A stretch of DNA of 8,350 nt from Hyphomicrobium sp. (GCA_025927515.1 JAICLG010000128.1:1-8350); one strand, 5' to 3'. Shown: positions 1-6,487, numbered from the stretch's first letter. Made by a program: numbers and translations. Notes: a model not told the origin generated them from the letters alone.

Positions 1-79
1 GCGCGTGATCTTCCTCTTGGGCGGTGCTTGAACGAGTCAAGTCCATCCCCAATTGGAAGAGGGTGTCATTAAAGGCCAT
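1..79 (-). CDS. speD: Probable S-adenosylmethionine decarboxylase proenzyme, N-terminal fragment (runs off the left edge)
   Basis: Only the first 26 codons are in the window. The peptide starts MAFNDTLFQLGMDLTRSS and continues TAQEEDHA. It matches my memory of the N-terminal extension of alphaproteobacterial SpeD proteins (LFQLGMDLTRSSTAQ-like), but the catalytic core and the self-cleavage serine lie outside, so the call is from memory of the family and not from motifs. SpeD is a pyruvoyl enzyme that decarboxylates S-adenosylmethionine to supply aminopropyl groups for spermidine synthesis in the cytoplasm. The ATG at 77-79 is supported by a strong Shine-Dalgarno sequence (GGGGAGGG, minus strand) four nucleotides upstream. 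The frame is open to the window edge. It lies downstream of the AsmA gene on the same strand, but a 317-bp gap makes a separate promoter likely. A start-proximal hairpin may tune its translation. Confidence 0.5.
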   Translation of the reverse strand, partial: MAFNDTLFQLGMDLTRSSTAQEEDHA

Positions 80-82
80 GTG

Positions 83-91
83 ACCCTCCCC
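83..91 (-). promoter_or_regulatory. Strong ribosome binding site of the speD-like gene, potentially sequestered
   Basis: On the minus strand the sequence GGGGAGGGT ends three nucleotides before the ATG at 77-79. It is an almost ideal Shine-Dalgarno site and fixes the start of the partial gene. The same nine bases can pair with 56-64 inside codons 6-8 (seven Watson-Crick and two G-U pairs, 18-nt loop holding the start codon), so the site may be partly hidden in the mRNA. Confidence 0.7.
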
Positions 92-213
92 AACCAGCAG
101 ATAGGTTTGACTCGCCCGCTCCTTACCTCATTGGTTCTGGGAAACCTCGACCATGTTGGCAGGTGGACAGACGAGAGAGGGTGCATATGAGGCCTATGCC
201 CCCCCTGCGCAAG

Positions 214-249
214 ATTTTTTTTGTTCGCTGACGAATTTTTTTTCCGCGC
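214..249. repeat. Two phased homopolymer tracts, ATTTTTTTTnnnCGC, 21 bp apart
   Basis: Positions 214-228 and 235-249 both read ATTTTTTTT, then three variable bases, then CGC. The T8 tracts begin 21 bp apart, which is two helical turns. In an otherwise GC-rich setting this looks like intrinsically bent DNA, or an AT-rich upstream element or protein site for the minus-strand speD-like gene, where it reads as A8 tracts. The function is inferred; the repeat itself is seen directly. Confidence 0.6.
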
Positions 250-396
250 GGTTTCACCGTGATTTAACTGAGCCGTTTCCGGGGGCGTCATCCGACCGCA
301 GTCGAAGCTCGGATGGCATGCCCTGCGAGCGGCTCCAAGCGGTATCAGCGATTGCCCTGCGTGGTCGGCGCGAGTGAACAGAAGTGCCGGAAAAAT

Positions 397-2712
397 CTAG
401 TTTTCGTCTTTACCGAGAAACTTGTTCAGAAGGTCTTTTGCCTTTCGCTTCCTGCGCTCCGTCGCGCCCGTCGGATCGTCATCCGACTTGCCGAAGATCT
501 TGTCGACGATTTCGTCGCTATTCTTCCCCTGGAACTTTTTGCCGAGTTCTTTGACCGCTTCGAGCGTCTTGCCGGGATTTGCAAGAACCGCTTTGAGGTC
601 CGCCCGATAGCTCGGCCGGTCCCACGAGCCCGTGATTCGCACCGGTACTTCGATACCGGATGTCGCGGCTTCGCCCTCCTGGCCTTGCAGCGACGCGATA
701 AGCTTTGGCTTCACCGTGTAATCAACGGTCCGCTCCGGCATATGGATGGTGCCGGCCCCCGTGACGCGCAGCATTGGGCTGACGAGCTGGAGATCCTGGT
801 TTTGGGCCACGCCGTTTGTGACGGTGAATGTCGCGCCGAGCGCGCTGAAGTCGGTCTTTTCGGACGGCGATTTTCTGAAGCCCGCAAGATCACCATGCGC
901 GAGCCCGTGAATCGCGCCGGGCAAGTTGAAACCGACGATGGCCCCGTCCGCAAAGAAGAAATTGGCCTTGCCGTTAAGCGTATTGACGAGTTGCAGCTGG
1001 CTGAGCCCATCGGCGGTCAGCTCGAAGGTCACGTTCGCCTTTCCCGCGACCCACTCGAAATTCGCGGCATCCTTCAGGAACGGCAGCGCCGATACGTTTT
1101 GCAGATTGACGTTCGCGCCGAGCTTGGCAGTTCCGGTCGAGCCATCGACCGTCACGATGCCTTTTCCGTGACCGCCGTAAAGCTCCACGTCCTGGAATGA
1201 CGCCTGCATGGCCTGGTTTTTGACCGCGATTGCCACGGCCGATCGCCCAATCGTTACATTCTTGAAGTGAATCCTGCCGACGTTCACCCGCGCATTGCCG
1301 TCGGCAATATTGAGCAGCGCCAGGTTCAATTTCTCGCTCGACCAGCCCGCGCGTTGCATCGCGCCATAAACCTTGGTCCCGCGCCGATTGAGCAGTTGCT
1401 GGATCCGATCAGGATGCGCTGGCGCTGGCTCGTCTTCGGCGGCCGGTGCGGCAGGCGTTTCGGTCGGAGGTAATTCGGTGTCGGCCGCTCCTCCTTCCGG
1501 GATGCCGGTCACCGCGCTCGTCAGATATTTGTTGAGATCGAGCTCCGAGATCGCCAGACGGGCTTCGACGAATGGCCGAACGCCGCCCGTCGTAACCTTG
1601 ATCGTGCCTTTCGCGGATGCTCCGTCGAGGCCGAACTCCGCATTTTCGAAATCGGTGACGTTGCCGCCTGTTTTCAGCATGCCGTGGATCGAAAGCGGTC
1701 CGAAGCCGGTGACGGGTGGCAGTTTTGTTCCGAACCAATCGGCAAGCGCGCGCGCTGATGCCGATTGCGCGGTCACCTGCCCGTCGAGATAGACGCCGTT
1801 ATCGACGGTGATACCGCCGTCGTAAGACGCCGAGATCGCGTCGTTCTTGGCGTTGAAGGTAAGGTGCGCCGGCTTCTTGGCATTGAGGTTGAGAACGTCA
1901 GTCAGGCTGCCGTCGAAATCGATGCGCTTCTCGTGCCACGTCACATTGCCGGTCGCGACGAGCGGTTTGTTCAGCGACGGCAGTCCGAACTTCGCGTTGA
2001 TATCGTCGACCTGCTGGCGCTTGCCCGTGCGCTCGTCCGTGAAGCGAAATGTCCCGCCTTCGATCCTGACGTCGTCGAGCCTGATGTCATTCAGCCGATT
2101 TGATGTCGATGCAGAATGTGCGGCTTCGGCAGCCGCCATCTCGAACGGCTCGGTATCCCGGCGCGTACCCGGCGTCTGCAACTCGGCATAGCGAACCGGC
2201 GTCGCCAGCGCCGCAAAGTGCCAGTTGTTGCGTCCGTCCTTGTCGATGCGAAAATCGAATGTTGGCTTTCTGAGAACCAGCGAGTGGATTTCCACATGCC
2301 GGGAAAACAAGCTGGAGAGGCTCGTGCTGACGTCCAGCGCCTGCATCTGAACGAGTCTTCCATCCATGCCGGGCGGACCGGAAAGCGAAACGTCATGCAG
2401 CGAAACCCCGATTGCGGGGTAGAATGTGAACGACGCTGCCCCGGCCATGACGAGGTCGCGCCCCGTTCTTGCCCGCACCTGCTCGGCGATTCGCTCACGG
2501 ATGAAATCGCTGGGCGGGCTTACGATCAAATAGCCGGCGCCGACTCCGCCAACGAGAAGGACGAAAACGAAGAAATAAATGATCCCGAGCAAAAGCCCGC
2601 TGCGGCGCGGCGGGGGCGGCGGCGGACGGCGGCGAGGACCAGACCCAAGCGGCGCGCGCACATAGTTCGGCCGGGATGACGGCAGGGGCGGCGGTGGCGG
2701 CTTTGGTCCCAT
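397..2712 (-). CDS. AsmA family protein with proline-rich cytoplasmic N-terminus
   Basis: A 771-residue inner-membrane-anchored protein of the AsmA superfamily, whose members are proposed to take part in outer-membrane assembly and lipid transport across the periplasm. Visible parts: a cytoplasmic Pro/Arg-rich segment (1-38, runs of five and six prolines, then arginines); one transmembrane helix (about 39-63); an AsmA N-terminal region (about 64-165) with the typical DVSLSGPPGMDG and LRKPTFDFRIDKDGRNNW stretches; a beta-rich middle; a Pro/Ala/Glu linker (405-435); an AsmA-like C-terminal region (about 500-705) including NTLNGKANFFFADGAI; and a Lys-rich charged tail (715-771). The arginines before the helix predict N-in topology, with the bulk in the periplasm. 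The ATG at 2710-2712 has GAGGA four bases upstream, which supports this start. It is divergent from the pentapeptide-repeat gene. The size is in the usual range for the family. The family assignment is firm; the exact substrate is unknown. Confidence 0.9.
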   Translation of the reverse strand: MGPKPPPPPLPSSRPNYVRAPLGSGPRRRPPPPPPRRSGLLLGIIYFFVFVLLVGGVGAGYLIVSPPSDFIRERIAEQVRARTGRDLVMAGAASFTFYPAIGVSLHDVSLSGPPGMDGRLVQMQALDVSTSLSSLFSRHVEIHSLVLRKPTFDFRIDKDGRNNWHFAALATPVRYAELQTPGTRRDTEPFEMAAAEAAHSASTSNRLNDIRLDDVRIEGGTFRFTDERTGKRQQVDDINAKFGLPSLNKPLVATGNVTWHEKRIDFDGSLTDVLNLNAKKPAHLTFNAKNDAISASYDGGITVDNGVYLDGQVTAQSASARALADWFGTKLPPVTGFGPLSIHGMLKTGGNVTDFENAEFGLDGASAKGTIKVTTGGVRPFVEARLAISELDLNKYLTSAVTGIPEGGAADTELPPTETPAAPAAEDEPAPAHPDRIQQLLNRRGTKVYGAMQRAGWSSEKLNLALLNIADGNARVNVGRIHFKNVTIGRSAVAIAVKNQAMQASFQDVELYGGHGKGIVTVDGSTGTAKLGANVNLQNVSALPFLKDAANFEWVAGKANVTFELTADGLSQLQLVNTLNGKANFFFADGAIVGFNLPGAIHGLAHGDLAGFRKSPSEKTDFSALGATFTVTNGVAQNQDLQLVSPMLRVTGAGTIHMPERTVDYTVKPKLIASLQGQEGEAATSGIEVPVRITGSWDRPSYRADLKAVLANPGKTLEAVKELGKKFQGKNSDEIVDKIFGKSDDDPTGATERRKRKAKDLLNKFLGKDEN

Positions 2713-2764
2713 TCAGTCCTCGGAGGCGTGATTGCTCGCTAGTATGTGGAACATCAGGCCATTA

Positions 2765-2770
2765 TATGAT
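2765..2770 (+). promoter_or_regulatory. Possible -10 element for the pentapeptide-repeat gene
   Basis: TATGAT at 2765-2770 is one base from the TATAAT consensus and lies 51 bp before the ATG at 2822, inside the 109-bp divergent spacer. No good -35 hexamer sits 16-18 bp upstream, so this is weak. If real, it argues against the in-frame TTG at 2732 as the translation start, because that codon would lie upstream of the transcript. Confidence 0.25.
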
Positions 2771-2821
2771 CCGTCGGCAAAGCCTTTGGCGCTGTATAGC
2801 CGCGGAAGAACGGATATCGGC

Positions 2822-3592
2822 ATGTGGAAAACAGCACTGCGGATAATGGTTTGCTATGCGGCGCTGGCCGTTCCGGGCGCAGACGCGGCCGATATGACCG
2901 CCCGGCAGGTGACTCGGCTTCTTTTCACCGTACCGGCAGGTAGCACGCCTGATCTTTCGAACAAAGACCTGTCTGGTCTCGATCTCAGCGGTCTCGATTT
3001 CAAGAAGGCCAAGCTCGACGGCGTGAATTTTTACGGCTCCGACCTGACACACGCCAATCTTTCGGGTGCGAGCCTGAAGTCGGCGCGACTCGATCGGGCA
3101 ACCCTGATCGGCGCGGATCTTTCGGGAGCTGATTTGTCGGGCGCGAGCCTGCTTCGGCCAAACGTCTTCGAGGATATGAAGCCGTCAAGCCATTCCGGCC
3201 TCTCGTTTGCCGGTGCGCGCCTCGTGGGTGCAAATCTCAATGGCCGTTTCGACGGCGTGAATTTCAGCCACGCCGATCTGTCATCGGCGATCTTCGGCCC
3301 ACGCGATCCGCGCGAAGAAGTTTTGATCACGCCGATGATGAGTCTCGAAGCAGCGAACTTTCGAGGCGCGCGTCTTGTCGGCGCCGACCTCGCGAGTAAC
3401 AGCCTGGAAAACGCCGACTTCACCGGAGCCGACCTGACACACGCCAATCTGCGCGGTGCCCGGCTTGGCGGCGCCAATTTCTCCGACGCCATTCTCGACG
3501 GTGCCGACCTCACGGGCGCGGCGACGCCGGACACGAATCTTAGATCCGCGCGCAGCCTGAAGGCAACGATAGGCTTAGCTGCAACTCGCTGA
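2822..3592 (+). CDS. Exported pentapeptide-repeat protein
   Basis: A 256-residue protein. Residues 1-22 look like a Sec signal peptide (MWKTALRIMVCYAALAVPGADA), so the product is probably periplasmic. From about residue 44 the chain follows the A(D/N)LXX pentapeptide pattern, as in DLSNKDLSGLDLSGLDF, THANLSGASL and GADLSGADLSGASL. Three blocks (about 44-112, 125-158 and 174-235) are separated by short non-repeat inserts near 113-124 and 159-173. Such repeats fold into a right-handed quadrilateral beta helix. Some cytoplasmic members mimic DNA and protect gyrase, but most have unknown roles, and I do not assign one here. The ATG at 2822 is chosen because it starts the signal peptide; an in-frame TTG 90 bp upstream would bury it. 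GGAAG at 2804-2808 is a rather distant RBS. The thermonuclease gene follows on the same strand about 100 bp later. Confidence 0.88.
   Translation: MWKTALRIMVCYAALAVPGADAADMTARQVTRLLFTVPAGSTPDLSNKDLSGLDLSGLDFKKAKLDGVNFYGSDLTHANLSGASLKSARLDRATLIGADLSGADLSGASLLRPNVFEDMKPSSHSGLSFAGARLVGANLNGRFDGVNFSHADLSSAIFGPRDPREEVLITPMMSLEAANFRGARLVGADLASNSLENADFTGADLTHANLRGARLGGANFSDAILDGADLTGAATPDTNLRSARSLKATIGLAATR
3039..3450 (+). repeat. Exact 22-bp direct repeat within the pentapeptide gene (3039-3060 and 3429-3450)
   Basis: Both copies read CC followed by GACCTGACACACGCCAATCT and encode DLTHANL, 390 bp (130 codons) apart. The exact nucleotide identity at this length is more than the loose protein repeat requires. 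It suggests duplication or gene conversion between the first and last repeat blocks, and it is a potential site for in-frame deletion. Confidence 0.8.
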
Positions 3593-3692
3593 CGCGCTCG
3601 CTCCGTGTGCGTTGCACTTGCAATAATGAGTTGCATCATACGACCACGAGTCCGCCCAGGTTGCGCCACACGAGTCAGTGACCGATGCGGAC

Positions 3693-4433
3693 ATGACATC
3701 TCCGGTGTCCGTCCTATCCGTCAAACTCAACCGCATCGGCCGCAAGGCCGGTGCGCTTTTTATTTTGGCTCCGATCATTCTCATTCCAGCGATTGCCCGC
3801 GCCGTCACCGGACCTGGCTCCGATCAACCGGCCGTCGTCACCGGCCTCGGCCGCATCGTTGACGGCGACACGCTTGATGTGGGCCAGACGCGCGTGCGCC
3901 TCGAAGGCATCGATGCTCCTGAGTTGGCGCAGACCTGCCAGACCGCCACTGGAGAAAGCTGGGCCTGCGGAAAGGCGTCCGCGGACTTTCTAAGGACGAT
4001 GGCGCAGCAACGCGACCTCGCCTGCGATCGCACCGGCACCGACAAATACCGCCGCACGCTCGCGATGTGCTTCGAGGACGGCATCAACATCAACGAGACG
4101 ATGGTGCGCGCCGGTATGGCGTGGGCTTTCGTGAGATATTCTAAAGAATATGTTGCCGTCGAAGCGGATGCACGCGCTCGGAAGGTTGGTGTCTGGCAAG
4201 GCGCGGCCGAAGCGCCTTGGGATTTCCGCCATCACGAATGGCAGGTGGTCGCGACTGCGCCGCCGAAGGGCTGCGCGATCAAGGGCAATATCTCATCGCA
4301 CGGACACATCTACCATATGCCGTGGAGTCCTTGGTACGACAGGGTGAAGATCGACGAGTCCCGTGGCGAGAGATGGTTCTGCTCGGAAGCCGAAGCGCTC
4401 GCTGCCGGCTGGCGTCCCGTTGCCGTGAACTGA
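3693..4433 (+). CDS. Exported thermonuclease (SNase-like) with C-terminal Cys/His domain
   Basis: Staphylococcal-nuclease-fold enzyme, expected to hydrolyse DNA and RNA with calcium. Numbering from the GTG at 3678 (251 residues): a hydrophobic export segment at about 22-41 ends in the signal-peptidase-like ARA; the SNase core is about 53-175. Catalytic positions are all present: Asp64 in VDGDT, Arg74, Asp79 and Glu82 in VRLEGIDAPE, and Arg126 in DKYRRTLA, matching Asp21, Arg35, Asp40, Glu43 and Arg87 of the Staphylococcus aureus enzyme. C87 and C97, and C116 and C131, could form disulfides. The tail (about 197-248: CAIKGNISS, IYHMPW, ERWFCSEAEALAAGW) is a conserved add-on seen on many alphaproteobacterial SNases; Cys199, His213 and Cys235 might bind metal. 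The start is uncertain: ATG 3693 or GTG 3678, neither with a clear RBS. It may be co-transcribed with the upstream pentapeptide gene. Confidence 0.9.
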   Translation: MTSPVSVLSVKLNRIGRKAGALFILAPIILIPAIARAVTGPGSDQPAVVTGLGRIVDGDTLDVGQTRVRLEGIDAPELAQTCQTATGESWACGKASADFLRTMAQQRDLACDRTGTDKYRRTLAMCFEDGININETMVRAGMAWAFVRYSKEYVAVEADARARKVGVWQGAAEAPWDFRHHEWQVVATAPPKGCAIKGNISSHGHIYHMPWSPWYDRVKIDESRGERWFCSEAEALAAGWRPVAVN

Positions 4434-4465
4434 CGCAGATCCCGTTGCGCTTTTCCGCTCCGCCA

Positions 4466-4504
4466 AAAAAGAAAAAGGCGCATCGTGAGATGCGCCTTTC
4501 TTTT
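4466..4504. terminator. Bidirectional intrinsic terminator between convergent genes
   Basis: GGCGCATC (4477-4484) and GATGCGCC (4489-4496) form a perfect 8-bp stem with a GTGA loop, extended by AAA/TTT to 11 bp. It is followed by TTTCTTTT on the plus strand and, read from the minus strand, by TTTTTCTTTTTT. It sits between the ends of the thermonuclease gene (plus) and the OmpA-domain gene (minus), and its T-tract ends two bases from the latter's stop codon. It should end both transcripts. Confidence 0.93.
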
Positions 4505-4506
4505 CG

Positions 4507-6399
4507 TCAATCCGGATCGTCTCCACCCGGAACCTGTTCGTAACGCTCCTCAGGCGGAGGACCACGATCATCCCGGCGCGGTGGTGGCGGCGCAGCACCA
4601 GGGGCATCACCACGCGCCAGAAGCGGCGTGATCCGGCGAACGGCGACGCGGCGGTTCAGCCGCTCGGGCTGGTCCGTCGGCACTTTGAGATAGTCTTCGC
4701 CGTAGCCTTGCGTCACCAGGTTTTCAAACGGCACCTGGAACTCTTCGGTCAGCACCTCCGCAACGGACTCGGCACGCCGGTCCGATAGCGAAAGGTTATC
4801 CTCAGGCGAGCCGACCGCGTCCGTGTAGCCTTCGATCATGAAGACCTCGTTCGGGTTGCGGCGGATCACGCGCTTCATGGCTCTGGCGACGCGATCGAGC
4901 TTGTTGTACTCGCTTGGATCGACCTCCCACGAGCCGAACTCGAAGTTGATGTCGTCGAGATCGACGCGGCGCATGCGATCGCGCAGGCTCGCAGTGGCAC
5001 GAATTTCATCGAGCGTGTAGCGATCCCTGAAATCTTCGACAGGCGGGGCGCTCAATGCGTCGTACACGTCTTCATCGCTCGCGCCGTCATAATCGACGAT
5101 ATACTGATTGCGCGGAATGCGGACGCGCGGCGGAGGCACGTCGAGGACCGAGTTCAGAATTGCGGCGCCCGCCGCCACTCCGACGCCGATACCGATGCCC
5201 GTCGCAATGTCTCTCCCGATGCCACCGCCATGTCTCCTGCGGCGATTGTCGATGATGATGACGTCGCGGCCGTCAGGCCCGCGTCTGTAGCGCCGAAGAA
5301 GATGTCCGTTGGCGTCGGTCTCCGAATAGATTTTGACGCCGCCTGGACGGTCAATCACGGCGATGTTCGCGCCGTTCTTGCCCCGCTCGAAACGCGCGTG
5401 CGGATCGACGCGCCGCAGCCTCTCCGTCTCGTCATGCTGGATAATGATGCGGTTGTTTTGCTTTATGATCGTGCGGTCGCCTTCCTTGATGAAGGTTTTG
5501 TTGCCCTCCACCTTTTCCGTTCGGGTTTTGCGGAGATTGTCGAACCGCTTGCGCGCCTCGGCCGGCGGTAGAGGCCGTGGCGGCGTTGGACCGCTCCTTG
5601 GCGCGTTAGGATCGATGGTCGGCGAACCCGGCCGGCCGCGTGCCGCCGGATTGTTCGTCGGATTGACGACAGCTGGGTTGGTGCCCGGAGCTGGCGGCCT
5701 GCTCTTGTCTCCGAAATGCCGCTGGTCATGCCTGCCGGGCTCTCCCGCGGAATTGTTCGTCGTCGGATTGACTACATCTGGCTTGGCGCCCGGAGGCGAG
5801 GGCCTGTTATCCTTGTCGCCGGCACGGCGCTGGTCATGCCTGCCGTGCTCTCCGGCGGGAGTGTTCGTCGTCGGATTGATCACAGCCGGCTTGGCCCCCG
5901 GCGGCGGAGTCCTATTATCCTTGTCACCGGCATGCCGCTGGTCATGTTTGCCATGCTCCCCGGCGTTCTTCTCCGTCGGCGCCGCTTCTTTCGGCGCTGC
6001 GTTGATCACGGGCGGCCTGGCAGGCGGCGTTTTGGGTGCCGCATTGGCCGGCGATCTCGGATGTTCCTTGACAGCATCCGGCTGCCGGTTGCTCGGCGCG
6101 AGCGCCGGTTGATGTGCCGGGCGCGTGTTTCCGAAGCCGCCTCTTTGCTGCGGATGCGGCTGCTGACCAAAACCGGAGTTCGGTCTTTCGGCATGCGGTC
6201 GCTCACCGCCATGCGGCTTTGCCTGTGGCGAAGCTTTTTTCTCAGCTCCCCCTTTTTCATGCTCGCCTTTGTGTTTTTTATCCTTGTCGGCCGTATCTTG
6301 CTGCCCTGAAGCATTGTCCGCGAGGACGGCCGGGGGCACCGCAATGATCGCCGATAAAAGCGAAGCGGCCGCAAGAGCCGCTTGTCGGGATAGGTTCAT
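4507..6399 (-). CDS. OmpA-domain envelope protein with His/Pro-rich repeat region
   Basis: A 630-residue exported protein predicted to bind peptidoglycan. In order: signal peptide (1-27, MNLSRQAALAAASLLSAIIA then VPPAVLA); a disordered, highly charged His/Pro/Lys/Gly region (28-285) with three 36-residue repeats (146-252); a beta-rich region with repeated KTFIKEGDRTIIKQNNRIII-like strands (about 298-375); a Gly-rich hydrophobic segment (391-419) like a glycine zipper; and a C-terminal OmpA domain (about 480-590). That domain has the motif GYTDAVGSPEDNLSLSDRRA with Asp527 and Arg542, the pair that contacts diaminopimelate in OmpA domains, and NRRV at 582-585. The ATG at 6397-6399 is preferred over an upstream in-frame ATG at 6489 because it begins the signal peptide and has AGAGGA five bases upstream. 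There is no N-terminal beta barrel. It likely stands alone: a terminator follows and a 319-bp gap precedes it. Confidence 0.9.
   Translation of the reverse strand: MNLSRQAALAAASLLSAIIAVPPAVLADNASGQQDTADKDKKHKGEHEKGGAEKKASPQAKPHGGERPHAERPNSGFGQQPHPQQRGGFGNTRPAHQPALAPSNRQPDAVKEHPRSPANAAPKTPPARPPVINAAPKEAAPTEKNAGEHGKHDQRHAGDKDNRTPPPGAKPAVINPTTNTPAGEHGRHDQRRAGDKDNRPSPPGAKPDVVNPTTNNSAGEPGRHDQRHFGDKSRPPAPGTNPAVVNPTNNPAARGRPGSPTIDPNAPRSGPTPPRPLPPAEARKRFDNLRKTRTEKVEGNKTFIKEGDRTIIKQNNRIIIQHDETERLRRVDPHARFERGKNGANIAVIDRPGGVKIYSETDANGHLLRRYRRGPDGRDVIIIDNRRRRHGGGIGRDIATGIGIGVGVAAGAAILNSVLDVPPPRVRIPRNQYIVDYDGASDEDVYDALSAPPVEDFRDRYTLDEIRATASLRDRMRRVDLDDINFEFGSWEVDPSEYNKLDRVARAMKRVIRRNPNEVFMIEGYTDAVGSPEDNLSLSDRRAESVAEVLTEEFQVPFENLVTQGYGEDYLKVPTDQPERLNRRVAVRRITPLLARGDAPGAAPPPPRRDDRGPPPEERYEQVPGGDDPD
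5644..5964 (-). repeat. Three tandem 108-bp coding repeats (36-residue unit, last copy 35)
   Basis: Copies at 5857-5964, 5749-5856 and 5644-5748 encode AGEHGKHDQRHAGDKDNR followed by a Pro-rich PPPGAKPAVINPTTN-type half. Copies 1 and 2 differ at only a few residues. Copy 3 has lost one residue and is more diverged. The repeats fall in the disordered part of the OmpA-domain protein and are a candidate for copy-number change between strains. Confidence 0.92.
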
Positions 6400-6404
6400 C
6401 GAAT

Positions 6405-6410
6405 TCCTCT
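6405..6410 (-). promoter_or_regulatory. Ribosome binding site of the OmpA-domain gene
   Basis: AGAGGA on the minus strand, five nucleotides before the ATG at 6397-6399. It decides the start in favour of this ATG over the in-frame ATG 90 bp upstream, which lacks a signal peptide. Confidence 0.75.
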
Positions 6411-6487
6411 TCAATGTTGACGCACGCCCGTCGCAGCCGCGAATCGACCTCGCGGCGCATTCACTGTTACCGGCAAAAAAAGGCTCC

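Larger units (their letters stand above)
80..396. other. 317-bp non-coding stretch: leader/promoter region of the speD-like gene and 3' flank of the AsmA gene
   Basis: No convincing gene is seen on either strand. The ORFs here are short, rich in Arg/Pro/Ser and lack family character. Contents: the RBS at 83-91; two T8 tracts (215-222, 236-243); a C7 run (199-205); a 7-bp inverted repeat (289-295 with 309-315, 13-nt spacer); and two tiny minus-strand hairpins, around 244-256 (CGGT-GAA-ACCG) and around 274-283 (CCG-GAAA-CGG). None is followed by a minus-strand T-run, so I see no intrinsic terminator for the AsmA gene. Part of this must hold the promoter of the minus-strand speD-like gene, but I cannot place a -35/-10 pair with confidence. 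Confidence 0.6.

Noticed and set aside
37..291. An 84-codon minus-strand ORF overlapping the speD-like start
   Set aside because: It is in a different frame from the RBS-backed speD-like gene, has atypical composition and no recognisable family.
232..316. A SAM-sensing riboswitch in the speD-like leader
   Set aside because: The GATTTAAC string resembles part of SAM-II riboswitches, but it is on the plus strand, pointing away from the gene, and the pseudoknot pairings could not be built on either strand.
313..1200. A 295-codon plus-strand ORF opposite the 3' end of the AsmA gene
   Set aside because: Arg-rich, no family character, fully antisense to a clear AsmA coding region; its openness follows from GC-rich codon use on the other strand.
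2732..2821. Upstream TTG start extending the pentapeptide protein by 30 residues
   Set aside because: The extension would bury a good signal peptide and covers the likely promoter.
3031..3699. A 222-codon minus-strand ORF opposite the pentapeptide-repeat gene
   Set aside because: Its RSAPxR periodicity is the mirror of the A(D/N)LXX codon pattern, a well-known artefact of pentapeptide genes.
5644..5964. Spaced repeats considered as a CRISPR array
   Set aside because: The repeats are contiguous, imperfect, 108 bp long and keep the reading frame; they are coding tandem repeats.
5333..6112. A 259-codon plus-strand ORF with internal repeats opposite the OmpA-domain gene
   Set aside because: The repeats are the complement of the real 108-bp repeats. 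There is no RBS or family resemblance, and the minus-strand protein has a signal peptide and OmpA motifs.
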